Assembly (NCBI GenBank): GCA_910585265.1
Contig: CAJUCA010000016.1
Location: 1 to 56,770 of the forward strand
Source: an uncultured Oscillospiraceae bacterium
GTDB lineage: Bacteria > Bacillota > Clostridia > Oscillospirales > Oscillospiraceae
DNA: 56,770 nucleotides
Direction: 5' to 3'
Positions 41,314-49,593 of the stretch are shown piece by piece; position 1 is the stretch's first letter; every line of letters starts with the position of its first letter. A model generated the notes under the pieces. It did no database searches. It saw nothing but the letters and a program-made list of their open reading frames with translations, and was not told the origin of the DNA. A program made the position numbers and the translations under genes.

Positions 41314-41466
41314 TTATACCGTTCTGCCGCGCTTATAGAGCCGTTTCAGCTCCTTCTCCGAGTATTTCGTTCCATAATACATATTGATCAGCCTCGCGGC
41401 CATGTTAAAGCTCCACTGGTAACCGTCAATGTACCGCAGCAGGGCAGGGAGGATCTCCGCATCCAT
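41314..41466 (-). CDS. small protein of 50 aa after the chemoreceptor gene
   Basis: A short reading frame (MDAEILPALLRYIDGYQWSF, then NMAARLINMYYGTKYSEKEL, ending KRLYKRGRTV) read on the minus strand. The ATG is 5 bp past the chemoreceptor stop (TGA-CGGCC-ATG), so it is translationally linked to that gene. Residues are those of a compact helical, basic-tailed protein, with no long out-of-frame bias. Its function is unknown. Confidence 0.65.
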   Translation of the reverse strand: MDAEILPALLRYIDGYQWSFNMAARLINMYYGTKYSEKELKRLYKRGRTV

Positions 41467-41471
41467 GGCCG

Positions 41472-43442
41472 TCACTTGGCCAGGGTGAACTGATCCACCA
41501 TCTGCTTGAGCCCGCTGGCCTCGGCGGACAGCTCCTCGCTGGCGGCCGCGCTCTGCTGGGCGGTGGCGGAGTTGGTCTGCACCACGCTGGAGATCTGGTC
41601 GATGCCCTCGGTGACCTGGGCGATGGCCTCGGTCTGCTCGTCCACGGCCTTCACCACAATGTCCATCTGAGTGGTGACATTTCCGGCGATGGAGTTGGTG
41701 CGCTCCAGGGAGCCGGTGACCATCGCCACCACCCGGCTGCCCTCGGTGACGGCCTCGATGGAGCCTTCGATAAGCTCCTTGGTGGCCTTCGCCGCCTCGT
41801 CCGACTTGGAGGCCAGGTTGCGCACCTCATCGGCCACCACCGCGAAGCCCTTGCCTGCGCTGCCCGCCCGGGCGGCCTCCACGGCGGCGTTCAGGGCCAG
41901 TATGTTGGTCTGGAAGGCGATATTTTCGATGGTGGCGATGATCTTGCTGATCTCCTCGGAGGAGCCGGAGATCTTCTCCATGGCGGTGTTCAGATCCTTC
42001 ACGTAGTTCACGCTGGTGCCAAGCTGCGCGCCGGCCTGCCCCACAAACTGGCTGGCCTGCTCCGCGGCGGCGGCGGTTTTTTTCGCGCTGGTGGAGATTT
42101 CGTTGACGGTGGCGGCAAGCTGCTCCACTGCGCTGGCCTGCTGCATGGAGCCCTGGCTCAGGGACTGCGCGCCTACGGAGACCTGGTTGCTGGCGGAGGA
42201 CACCTGGGAGGCGGAGGAGTCGATCTGCCGCAGGGTGTCGCTGAGGGACAGCTTCAGGTTGCGCATGGACAGCAGGATATTCTGGAACCCTCCCACATAG
42301 GTCTCCCGGTGGTCGGAGTTCACATCGAAATTCTGGTGGGCCAGCTCGTTCAGCAGATAGCCGATGTCGTCGATGATGGTGTTCAGCCCCGCGATCATGT
42401 CCGCGGTGGCCCGGGTAAGCTCCGCCGTCTCATCCTGCCCCCGGGTCTCGGGGACGGGGGATTTCAGGTCGCCCTCCACCAGCTGCTTCATCCGCTGGCA
42501 GCAGGCCCGCATGGGTACGCTGATGTTGCTGGCCAGCTTCACGGCCACCACGATGGAGGCCAGGGCGGCGACCACGCTGACCAAAATGTTGATCAGGATG
42601 CTTACATAGGTATCGGAGAGGTAGTCCTTTTGCATCGTGGTGACCGCCATGCTCCAGCCGTCGGTGCCGCCCACGGGGGCATAGGCCGCGTACCGGGGAC
42701 CGTCAGAGGCGTTGAATCCGGCGAAGCCGTTCTTGCCCTGGCGCATCTCGGCGTGGATGGCGGCCCGGCCCTTGAGGGAGGAGTCGCTCTGGGCCTCCCG
42801 TTCCACGTTCTGGGTGGTGATGGTGTCCAGGGTTATGTCGGCGATGGTATCGCCGTTTTTGTTGATCATGTAGGCGCGGCAGTTCTCGCTGATGTTGATG
42901 GAGGACACGATGTCGTTCAGGAAGGTCTCCGGGGGCACGAAGTAGACCACGCCCGCGATTCCGCCGCCCCGGGTGCCGTTGGCGTAGATGGGGGCGGCCA
43001 CCATGATGGACAGCTCGCCGGTGATCTTGCTGACCAGCGGCTCGGACACGTAGACGTTGCCGCTCATGGCCTGCTGGACATACTCCCGGTCGGAGTAGTC
43101 CTTGCCGTCGAAAATGCTGATGCCGTCCGCGCCGATGACATTGCCCCGCTGGAAGCCGTGCATAGCCACCCGCTCGTCGATGATGGCCTGTTTGTCCGCC
43201 ACCGGGGTCAGGGGGTCGGACAGCTGGGGAATGCAGCCGGTGTCTACGGCCACATTCTTGTACGCGGTCAGCTCCTGCTCAATGCGCTCCGCCGCCAGCA
43301 CCGCGGTCTGGCGCATCATCTGATCCACTGTGGCGATGGTACTCCTGTAGTTCAGGGTGATGCTGGACGCGCCCACCAGAACCAGGGCGGCAAGCACCGT
43401 GGCCATCAGGCATACCGTGATCTTTTTCCGGATACTGTTCAT
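41472..43442 (-). CDS. methyl-accepting chemotaxis protein, dCache sensor
   Basis: A 656-aa chemoreceptor. N-terminal membrane helix (KITVCLMATVLAALVLVGA), an extracytoplasmic dCache_1 domain (about 35-275, with the ligand-pocket type stretch YSDREYVQQAMSGNVYVSEP), a second helix (ILINILVSVVAALASIVVAV), HAMP, and a long signalling domain with the CheA/CheW-contact tip KISGSSEEISKIIATIENIAF and ILALNAAVEAARAGSAGKGF. dCache usually binds amino acids or organic acids. The ATG follows AGGTGCAGAGAA. Its promoter (43537-43509) is consensus-like. Confidence 0.94.
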   Translation of the reverse strand: MNSIRKKITVCLMATVLAALVLVGASSITLNYRSTIATVDQMMRQTAVLAAERIEQELTAYKNVAVDTGCIPQLSDPLTPVADKQAIIDERVAMHGFQRGNVIGADGISIFDGKDYSDREYVQQAMSGNVYVSEPLVSKITGELSIMVAAPIYANGTRGGGIAGVVYFVPPETFLNDIVSSINISENCRAYMINKNGDTIADITLDTITTQNVEREAQSDSSLKGRAAIHAEMRQGKNGFAGFNASDGPRYAAYAPVGGTDGWSMAVTTMQKDYLSDTYVSILINILVSVVAALASIVVAVKLASNISVPMRACCQRMKQLVEGDLKSPVPETRGQDETAELTRATADMIAGLNTIIDDIGYLLNELAHQNFDVNSDHRETYVGGFQNILLSMRNLKLSLSDTLRQIDSSASQVSSASNQVSVGAQSLSQGSMQQASAVEQLAATVNEISTSAKKTAAAAEQASQFVGQAGAQLGTSVNYVKDLNTAMEKISGSSEEISKIIATIENIAFQTNILALNAAVEAARAGSAGKGFAVVADEVRNLASKSDEAAKATKELIEGSIEAVTEGSRVVAMVTGSLERTNSIAGNVTTQMDIVVKAVDEQTEAIAQVTEGIDQISSVVQTNSATAQQSAAASEELSAEASGLKQMVDQFTLAK

Positions 43443-43508
43443 TTCTCTGCACCTCATTCTCTCAAATCAAGGCTCGGCCCCCGGCCGGACGAAAGCTCCC
43501 TGATACCT

Positions 43509-43537
43509 ATTATAGAAGGGGGGAGGTGCCCTGTCAA
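43509..43537 (-). promoter_or_regulatory. consensus sigma-A promoter of the chemoreceptor gene
   Basis: Minus strand: TTGACA (43537-43532), 17-bp spacer, TATAAT (43514-43509): full consensus. It is divergent from the folT promoter 50 bp away. Confidence 0.85.
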
Positions 43538-43586
43538 CCTCCAATGGGAAATTGTTCCGTGATTGGGAGGAAGGGCAATTACCCTC

Positions 43587-43615
43587 TTGCAATTTTTTGG
43601 AGAATGAGGTAAACT
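43587..43615 (+). promoter_or_regulatory. promoter of folT
   Basis: TTGCAA (43587-43592), 17-bp spacer, TAAACT (43610-43615). The start site would be near 43622, right at the 5' end of the riboswitch. Confidence 0.7.
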
Positions 43616-43625
43616 ATATCCTACA

Positions 43626-43727
43626 GGCAGAGTAGGAGCGCGTGTGTACAAGTGCCGGCGGGACGGGGAGTTGTCCGCCGGACGAAAAGCCGCAAGGCTT
43701 GCAGTGCGCCCTCCGCATCCCGCTGCC
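43626..43727 (+). ncRNA. tetrahydrofolate (THF) riboswitch
   Basis: The closing stem is GGCAG (43626-43630) with CTGCC (43723-43727). Known THF-I features appear in order: AGAGTAG right after the stem, GCG...AAGTGCC, GGGA, GACGAAAAGC, and CCGCATCCCGCTGCC at the 3' side. It lies in the leader of a folate-type ECF transporter gene, which is the classic place. A strong hairpin (CGGCA...CCCGG/CCGGG...TGCCG, 43764-43791) ends just before the ribosome site AAAGGAGG, so control may act on translation initiation. Confidence 0.85.
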
Positions 43728-43814
43728 GCATGGCGGAATCGCGCCCTTTGGGCTTCCTTTGTGCGGCATACCCGGCTTCCGGGTGCTGCCGAATCTCAAA
43801 GGAGGTCTTTTTTC

Positions 43815-44477
43815 ATGAAAATCTTCAAAACGCCCTTCTCCCACGCCTACTGGCAGTGCGCCGCCAGAGACGCCAAAAAGCTGCGCACGGTGATCTTTTC
43901 CGCTTTGATGATCGCCGCCTGCGTCGCGCTGGCCCGGCTGGACTCCCTCCCCGTGGTAAACAACATCAAGGTCACCTGGGGCTTCCTGGCCCGGGCCCTG
44001 TGCGCCCTGGTGGGGGGCCCGGTGAACGCCCTGCTGTTCGGCGCGGTGGAGGACACGGTGAGCTACATGATGAAGCCGGACGGGGCCTACAACCCCTTCT
44101 ATATGTTCACCACCATGCTGGGGGTGTTCACTTACGCCCTGTTTTTCTACCGGGCGGAGGTGACGGTGCTGCGGGTGTTCCTGGCCAAGCTGGTGACCAA
44201 TATCCAAAACGTGTTCCTGGGCGGGCTGGGCACCTACCTGTTCTACTCCAGCAAGGGCTATTGGGCCATCGCGGGGGCCAGCGCAGTCAAGAACGCCATC
44301 ATGCTCCCGGTGCAGCTCCTCCTGCTGGTGCTGCTGTTCGGGGCGTTGCTGCCCGTGCTCCACCGCATGGGCTTCCTGCCGGATCAGGCGTCCCGGCTGA
44401 AGCTGTGGAAGCGTCCCGGCTGGCTGGGCGGAAAACAGAGCGGGGAGGAAGAAAACGCCGCCCCCTGGGAGGGGTGA
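43815..44477 (+). CDS. folT: folate ECF transporter S component
   Basis: A 220-aa membrane protein of the FolT type: soluble N-terminus (MKIFKTPFSHAYWQCAARDA), then helices including VIFSALMIAACVALARL and VTWGFLARALCALVGGPVNALLFG, and the GNLYTYFFYSSKGYW-like segment. It binds folate and needs the shared energising module (EcfA/A'/T), not in this window. The ATG follows AAAGGAGG with 9-nt spacing; the longer frame to 43644 runs through the riboswitch and is rejected. Confidence 0.9.
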   Translation: MKIFKTPFSHAYWQCAARDAKKLRTVIFSALMIAACVALARLDSLPVVNNIKVTWGFLARALCALVGGPVNALLFGAVEDTVSYMMKPDGAYNPFYMFTTMLGVFTYALFFYRAEVTVLRVFLAKLVTNIQNVFLGGLGTYLFYSSKGYWAIAGASAVKNAIMLPVQLLLLVLLFGALLPVLHRMGFLPDQASRLKLWKRPGWLGGKQSGEEENAAPWEG

Positions 44478-44523
44478 CGGCAGGTCCCTCGCATAACCTG
44501 TGCCATGTCCGCATACCTTGCTT

Positions 44524-44567
44524 TAGAAGGTTCCGCGCCGCCGGTCGGGCGGCGCGGAACCCCTTCT
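44524..44567 (+). repeat. long hairpin before the AGCS gene
   Basis: GGTTCCGCGCCGCC (44529-44542) with GGCGGCGCGGAACC (44548-44561), 14 bp, plus flanking AGAA/TTCT. It ends 19 bp before the AGCS start; the ribosome site (GGAGGAGCTGGGG) follows at once. No U-run, so not an ordinary terminator. Confidence 0.7.
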
Positions 44568-44585
44568 ATGGGAGGAGCTGGGGAC

Positions 44586-45986
44586 ATGGCTTTTTTTGCG
44601 CGGCTGGGCGATTTCCTGTGGGGCGGGCCGCTGCTGGCGGCGTTTCTGGCGGTGGGGCTGTGGTACTCCTTCGCCACCGGGTTTTTCCCGCTGTTTGGCC
44701 TGCCCGTGTGGTGGAAAACCACCGTAGGCTCCCTGCTCCGCCGGAAAAAGGCGGCAGGGGAGGGGAGGGGCGTTACCCAGCTCCAGGCCCTGTCCACCGC
44801 CCTGGCCGCCACCATCGGCACCGGGTCCATCGCCGGGGTAGCCGCCGCCATCGTGTACGGCGGGCCGGGGGCGGTGTTCTGGATGTGGATCTCCGCCCTG
44901 CTGGGGATGGCGGTGAGCTGCGGGGAAAAGACCCTGGCGGTGCGCCACCGGGAGAAGGGGCCCGACGGCCGCTGGCGGGGCGGGCCCATGGAGTACATGA
45001 AAAACGGTCTGCGCCTGCCGGGGCTGGGCAGGCTGTTCGCCCTGTTCTGCGTGGCGGAGACGCTGGCGGGAGGAAACCTGGCCCAGGCCAACTCCATCGC
45101 CGCCTCCCTGTCCGCCGCCGGGGGGATGGACCGCCGGGTGGTTGGGGTGGTGCTGGCAGTGGTCTCCGCCCTGGTGCTGGCGGGGGGCATCAAGCGGATC
45201 GGGAAGCTGTGCGAGCTGCTGGTGCCCGCCATGGCCGCGCTGTTCATAGGGGGCGGACTGGCGGTGATCGCCGCCCACTGGCAGGCGGTGCCGGAGGCGT
45301 TCCGGCAGATCGTGACCTACGCTTTCGCCCCCCGGGCGGCGGCGGGAGGGTACGCCATGGGCATGGCCCTGCGGTACGGGGCGGCCCGGGGGATCTTCAC
45401 CAACGAGGCGGGACTGGGTATGTCCGCCATCGCCCACGCCTGCGCCGAGGTGGACGAACCTGCGGAGCAGGGGATGTGGGGCATCTTCGAGGTGTTTTTC
45501 GCCACCATGATCATCTGCACCGTCACCGCCCTGGTCATACTCACTTCCGGGGTATACGACGCCGCCCGGATGCTCCCCCTGGTGGAGGCGGGGGCGGTGC
45601 CCGAGGGCATGGTGGGCGCGCCGCTGACGGTGGCGGGCTTCGCCACCCTGTTCGGGGAGGCGGGGGAGTGGATCGTGTCGGTGAGCCTGATCCTGTTTGC
45701 CTTCACCTCGCTGGTGGGGGCGGGGTATTACGGACGGCGGGGGCTGGAGACGCTGACCAGCTCCCGGCTGGCCCTGGGGCTGTACCGGCTGGCCTTCCCG
45801 GCCTGCGTGATCCTGGGGGCGGTGGGGGATGTGACGGCGGTGTGGCAGCTGGTGGACGTGTTCAACGGCCTGCTGCTGGCGGTGAACCTGCCCGCCCTGC
45901 TGCTGCTGTCGCCGGAGGCGGCGCACCTGCTGCGGACGTGGCTGGGAGGACGGAAAACAGCGAGCGAATATGGCAAAAATGAATAA
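44586..45986 (+). CDS. alanine/glycine:cation symporter (AGCS family)
   Basis: A 466-aa transporter with about 11 helices. The AGCS signatures are LSTALAATIGTGSIAGVAAAI, the EKTLAVRHREK loop, and GAARGIFTNEAGLGMSAIAHACA. It takes up alanine or glycine with Na+ or H+. Start 44586 was chosen for the GGAGGAGCTGGGG site; upstream codons of the same frame lie in a hairpin. Confidence 0.92.
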   Translation: MAFFARLGDFLWGGPLLAAFLAVGLWYSFATGFFPLFGLPVWWKTTVGSLLRRKKAAGEGRGVTQLQALSTALAATIGTGSIAGVAAAIVYGGPGAVFWMWISALLGMAVSCGEKTLAVRHREKGPDGRWRGGPMEYMKNGLRLPGLGRLFALFCVAETLAGGNLAQANSIAASLSAAGGMDRRVVGVVLAVVSALVLAGGIKRIGKLCELLVPAMAALFIGGGLAVIAAHWQAVPEAFRQIVTYAFAPRAAAGGYAMGMALRYGAARGIFTNEAGLGMSAIAHACAEVDEPAEQGMWGIFEVFFATMIICTVTALVILTSGVYDAARMLPLVEAGAVPEGMVGAPLTVAGFATLFGEAGEWIVSVSLILFAFTSLVGAGYYGRRGLETLTSSRLALGLYRLAFPACVILGAVGDVTAVWQLVDVFNGLLLAVNLPALLLLSPEAAHLLRTWLGGRKTASEYGKNE

Positions 45987-45992
45987 TAACTA

Positions 45993-46021
45993 TTGACATT
46001 TTTGCGGAGATATTGTATATT
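45993..46021 (+). promoter_or_regulatory. promoter of the AT-rich two-gene unit
   Basis: TTGACA (45993-45998), 17-bp spacer, TATATT (46016-46021); leader about 77 nt. Confidence 0.75.
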
Positions 46022-46105
46022 TATTCCATGCCACTGTTGGGAGCTGTACTCCACCCCGAGGGTTACAGATTCAGCGTGGAAAATAAAATGTAGGAGGGAA
46101 TCTTT

Positions 46106-46675
46106 ATGAAAACAAACAACGCATCCCTATCCAAGCGCTGCCTGTGTCTCATTTTGTCTTTCTGCTGCATGGTGGCTTGTGCAGTCACTCCTGCGTTTGC
46201 GACAGAGGGCACTTGCCTGATCGAGGGAGGAAGCAATCAGGAACCGGAACGTATCGGGGGGAGTGGTACTGGGTTTATTGAACGAGAGGTTAGCCGGAAG
46301 CTTATTGGATCTCATGTATTTCTTTCATGGCATCCGGATTTTGATGATCCTCTCTATGATGTCTACTCTTATTACTTTCAGGCAGAGAAAACAACTATAG
46401 ATGTGTCCTTGGGGGCATCGTATAAATTTATCAGCGTAGGTGTTACGATTAGCTTGGGGGATACGGGGGTTTCGGGCTACTCTAAGAAAGTTCCGCTATC
46501 TAAGGTGTGGTCTCGTCCTGCAATATATGGCGATCTTTATGAAGTCACCTATTGCTATGGACTGTATGATTTTAATTTAAATAGATGGATAACCAAGCAG
46601 GACAGGGTGCGTTATGTAACAGCAAATACCGATATCGTCATTGAATACAACAGTCAAAAGTCCGCACTGGAGTAA
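46106..46675 (+). CDS. secreted protein of unknown function
   Basis: A 189-aa exported protein. A long Sec signal peptide (charged LSKRCL, hydrophobic LCLILSFCCMVACAV, cleavage near AFAT-EG at about 32-34). The mature part is beta-rich, with SWHPDFDDPLYDVYSYYFQAEK and DVSLGASYKFISVGVTISLGDTG, and no catalytic motif is recognised. Base composition is clearly more AT-rich than the neighbours, so it looks acquired. RBS: GTAGGAGGGAATCTTT. Followed by a membrane protein on the same strand. Confidence 0.75.
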   Translation: MKTNNASLSKRCLCLILSFCCMVACAVTPAFATEGTCLIEGGSNQEPERIGGSGTGFIEREVSRKLIGSHVFLSWHPDFDDPLYDVYSYYFQAEKTTIDVSLGASYKFISVGVTISLGDTGVSGYSKKVPLSKVWSRPAIYGDLYEVTYCYGLYDFNLNRWITKQDRVRYVTANTDIVIEYNSQKSALE

Positions 46676-46691
46676 AAAAGAGGTGATCGGC

Positions 46692-47099
46692 ATGGCTAAG
46701 CGGGAATTTCGCTTGAAGCTCATCGGGTCAATTCTCATTCTGGCCTTCATCGCCGTTCTGTGCTGGCTGGGCATCTATGCCAGAAAGCATTCCTACCCTT
46801 ACTTGTTTGTAGACGGCAGCTACTACTACTTTGTGTATAACCGTCTGGTGGGTGAGCCGGGAAAGCAGTTAGGGACGGTAGAAAGGCAGACCGAGTATAA
46901 CATATACCCATGGAGCGAGGCGTTCAATCAAGATCTGGACTCTAACATCCTCCCGGTGGGAACGCCTGTCTATGAAAACCCTGTTTATCCGGATTCTGTA
47001 ATCGTCTACTGGGAAGAAAAAGGAAATTACTATAACTGCTATATCATAAAAGACGGCGTGTGTGTTGTCCCCGGAGAAGCCAGCCTGCCATGGGATTGA
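46692..47099 (+). CDS. single-pass membrane protein of unknown function
   Basis: A 135-aa protein: basic N-terminus (MAKREFRLK), one membrane helix (LIGSILILAFIAVLCWLGIYA, about 10-30), and an extracellular part of about 100 residues rich in Tyr and Pro. No family recognised. The ATG follows AAGAGGTGATCGGC, 16 bp after the previous gene, so the two form one operon that ends in a strong terminator. They may act together outside the cell, but this is inference. Confidence 0.72.
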   Translation: MAKREFRLKLIGSILILAFIAVLCWLGIYARKHSYPYLFVDGSYYYFVYNRLVGEPGKQLGTVERQTEYNIYPWSEAFNQDLDSNILPVGTPVYENPVYPDSVIVYWEEKGNYYNCYIIKDGVCVVPGEASLPWD

Positions 47100-47109
47100 A
47101 ATGGGAATG

Positions 47110-47151
47110 AAAAAGGTGCCCCGTCCGTATTTCGGACGGGGCACCTTTTTT
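47110..47151. terminator. bidirectional terminator
   Basis: AAAAAGGTGCCCCGTCCG (47110-47127) with CGGACGGGGCACCTTTTT (47133-47150): perfect 18-bp stem, 5-nt loop, T-run on both strands; it ends both convergent units. Confidence 0.95.
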
Positions 47152-48502
47152 ACGGCAGCAGGCCCTGGATCAAAATCACCAGCACCAGGATGGGCAGCAC
47201 AAACTGGAACACGGGCTTCAGCCACCGGGGCATCTTGATCCCCTCCCCGGCGTTGGCCTCCGCCAGGTACTTGTCCCAGCCCCAGCCCCATTTGGTGACG
47301 CAGAACAGCAGGTACACCAGGGAGCCGATGGGCAGGAGCAGGTTGGACACCAGGAAGTCCTCGAAGTCCAGCACGTCCCGGCCCAGGATGCGCACCCCGC
47401 TCCACAGGTTGTTCCCCAGCACGCAGGGCAGGCTGGCCAGGAGGATGAACACGCAGTTGATCACGGCGGCCTTCTTCCGGTTCCAGCCGAAGTTGTCGAT
47501 GGCGTTGGCCTGGAGATTCTCAAACACGGCGATGACGGTGGAGAAGCTGGCGAAGGTCATGAACAGGAAGAACAACGCCCCCCACAGCCGCCCCCCGGCC
47601 ATGCCCAGGAACACCTTGGGCAGGGTGTAGAAGATGAGGGACGGCCCCGCGTCCGGCTCCACCCCGAAGGAGAAGCAGGCGGGGAAGATGATCAGGCCCG
47701 CCATCAACGCCACAAAGGTGTCCAGCGAGCAGATGCGCACCGCCTCGCTGGTGAGGGTGTGATCCCGCTTCATGTAGCTGCCGAACACCTCCATGGCGGC
47801 GATGCCCAGGCTGAGGGTGAAAAACGCCTGATTCATGGCGGCGGTGATCACGCCGCCGATCCCCGCGTCCATGGCCCGTCCGAAGTCGGGCAGGAGGTAG
47901 AACTTCACGCCCTCCAGCCCCCCGGGCAGGGTGAGGGAATGGACCGCCAGCACCGCGATGAGGCCCAGCAGACCCAGCATCATCCACTTGGTGATCCGCT
48001 CCAGCCCGCTCTGGAGCTTGAAGCTGCACACCAGGAAGCCGCCCAGCACCGTGATGGCCATCCAGACAATCATCTCAACGGGGCTGGCCCGCATGGCGTC
48101 GAACACGCCGTTTACCGCCGCGCCCTCCAGCCCGTCGAACACGCCGCCGGCGAACTTGAAGAAGTAGCCCAGCATCCAGCCGGACACGGTGGTGTAGTAC
48201 ATCATCAGCAGGCAGCAGCCCGCCACGCAGAACCAGCCGTGGAGGTGCCACTTGCTGCCGGCGGGCTCCAGGGCCTTGTAGCCCAGCACCGCGCTTTTGC
48301 GGCTGGCCCGGCCCACCGCCAGCTCCATGGTGAGGACGGGCACACCCATCGCCACCAGGAACAGCAGGTAGAACAGCACGAACACCCCGCCGCCGTTCTG
48401 CCCGGTGACATAGGGGAACTTCCACACGTTGCCGATGCCCACCGCACACCCCGCGCTCACCAGCAGAAAGCCCAGCCGGGACTGAAAACGCTCCCGATCC
48501 AT
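47150..48502 (-). CDS. sodium-dependent transporter (NSS/SNF family)
   Basis: A 450-aa LeuT-fold transporter with 11 or so helices. The signature is GFLLVSAGCAVGIGNVWKFPYVTGQNGGGVF. Na+ and substrate residues at the unwound part of helix 1 are in GCAVGIGN. It takes up amino acids or related compounds with Na+. The gene has its own consensus-like promoter and a strong terminator. Confidence 0.93.
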   Translation of the reverse strand: MDRERFQSRLGFLLVSAGCAVGIGNVWKFPYVTGQNGGGVFVLFYLLFLVAMGVPVLTMELAVGRASRKSAVLGYKALEPAGSKWHLHGWFCVAGCCLLMMYYTTVSGWMLGYFFKFAGGVFDGLEGAAVNGVFDAMRASPVEMIVWMAITVLGGFLVCSFKLQSGLERITKWMMLGLLGLIAVLAVHSLTLPGGLEGVKFYLLPDFGRAMDAGIGGVITAAMNQAFFTLSLGIAAMEVFGSYMKRDHTLTSEAVRICSLDTFVALMAGLIIFPACFSFGVEPDAGPSLIFYTLPKVFLGMAGGRLWGALFFLFMTFASFSTVIAVFENLQANAIDNFGWNRKKAAVINCVFILLASLPCVLGNNLWSGVRILGRDVLDFEDFLVSNLLLPIGSLVYLLFCVTKWGWGWDKYLAEANAGEGIKMPRWLKPVFQFVLPILVLVILIQGLLP

Positions 48503-48549
48503 AAAAAACTCCCTTTCTTTTTGTAGAATCGCTCTCTTTTCGATATGTT

Positions 48550-48578
48550 ATCATACCGAAATACCGTGGAAATGTCAA
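48550..48578 (-). promoter_or_regulatory. promoter of the NSS transporter gene
   Basis: Minus strand: TTGACA (48578-48573), 17-bp spacer, TATGAT (48555-48550). Confidence 0.8.
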
Positions 48579-48658
48579 GGCAGGATTGGGCTGCTCTCTT
48601 TTCAGATTGGTGTTGCTGAAAGCGGATTTGCTGAACCATTCGTCAAAATATTCAAAGT

Positions 48659-48688
48659 GGGCAGTCATCCATTGGTGGATGACTGCCC
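48659..48688. terminator. hairpin after the GNAT gene
   Basis: GGGCAGTCATCC with GGATGACTGCCC around a short loop, 25 bp past the GNAT stop (read on the minus strand). Poor U-run. Confidence 0.5.
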
Positions 48689-48712
48689 GATAAACTGGAA
48701 GTTATTTACTTC

Positions 48713-49255
48713 TTATAGTGTAATCCAATATCTTTTCATTTTACATCCATCAACGTCTATGATTTTCTCAAAAACTCCACCATTTGCAATTATTACTTTT
48801 TCACTTGCTGCATTCTCACTATTACAAGTGACAAGAAATTTTTCTATTCCCATTGATTTTGCATTTTGTATATTCAAGCGAAGCATTTCCTTCGCATAAC
48901 CTTTGCCGCGTTCAGAGGGACGCACTGAATACCCACAATGCCCTCCCCACGTTCCAAGAATAGGATGATTTATGTGATGACGCAAATCTATCACGCCTAC
49001 AACTTTGCCATCTGTCTTGCGTACAGCTAAGTATGTATGAGAAGGAACAGCCGCTCCCGTATCACCACAGGTTTCTTCACTTTTTCTAAGTTCACATATT
49101 TTTATCCACTCTTCAGAAGACTTACTTACATCAAGTGACATACAACCTGCAAATTGATCTTCGTTTTCTGCGTCGCATTCCAAAATTTCTTGACGAAATT
49201 TCCATATTTCATCTGCATACATCTGCTGAGGCTCTATGAATAAAATTTGATCCAT
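48713..49255 (-). CDS. GNAT family N-acetyltransferase
   Basis: A 180-aa GNAT enzyme. The acetyl-CoA loop is GYSVRPSERGKGYAKEMLRL, followed by LVTCNSENAASEKVIIANGG, as in the family. It would acetylate a small molecule or protein amine. The start (49255) follows AAGGAGAAGTATTAGA. Codon use is AT-rich, unlike the core genes, so likely acquired. It opens the low-GC accessory region. Confidence 0.9.
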   Translation of the reverse strand: MDQILFIEPQQMYADEIWKFRQEILECDAENEDQFAGCMSLDVSKSSEEWIKICELRKSEETCGDTGAAVPSHTYLAVRKTDGKVVGVIDLRHHINHPILGTWGGHCGYSVRPSERGKGYAKEMLRLNIQNAKSMGIEKFLVTCNSENAASEKVIIANGGVFEKIIDVDGCKMKRYWITL

Positions 49256-49293
49256 TCTAATACTTCTCCTTAAATTGCCGGTTTGTTGAGCCA

Positions 49294-49322
49294 ATTATAG
49301 CACAGGATGCTTGTCATGTCAA
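49294..49322 (-). promoter_or_regulatory. promoter of the GNAT gene
   Basis: Minus strand: TTGACA (49322-49317), 17-bp spacer, TATAAT (49299-49294): full consensus. Confidence 0.85.
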
Positions 49323-49397
49323 TGTTCCTCTGTAAAAATCGCTGGGGAGACATGGGCTACCCCGCACAAGGACAACAACGAAATCACCGTTCAGAGC

Positions 49398-49443
49398 ATG
49401 ACTAAAGTGCGGCAATCAACTTCGATTGCCGCACTTTAGTCAT
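49398..49443. terminator. 20-bp perfect inverted repeat
   Basis: ATGACTAAAGTGCGGCAATC (49398-49417) with GATTGCCGCACTTTAGTCAT (49424-49443), 6-nt loop. It lies between the divergent GNAT gene and the 264-aa gene, so it is not placed to end either one; it may be a relic or a boundary. A 35-codon open stretch before it (from about 49333) shows no start site and looks like a gene remnant. Confidence 0.6.
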
Positions 49444-49514
49444 ACTCAAAAAAGTGAGAAACACAAAAGAATCGCTGATACTTGAAGGATGGTGGATTTC
49501 CGTCCCGAAAAGAA

Positions 49515-49543
49515 TTGATATTCGCCACATTTTGTATTATACT
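49515..49543 (+). promoter_or_regulatory. promoter of the defence-like cluster
   Basis: TTGATA (49515-49520), 17-bp spacer, TATACT (49538-49543), 51 bp before the first ATG. Confidence 0.7.
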
Positions 49544-49593
49544 GATTCCAAAGGTATGTCCAATACCATTAATATTTTACAAGGAGCATCGGT

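Noticed and set aside
43644..43814. N-terminal extension of folT
   Set aside because: The frame is open but lies inside the THF riboswitch, and the strong ribosome site is at 43798-43805.
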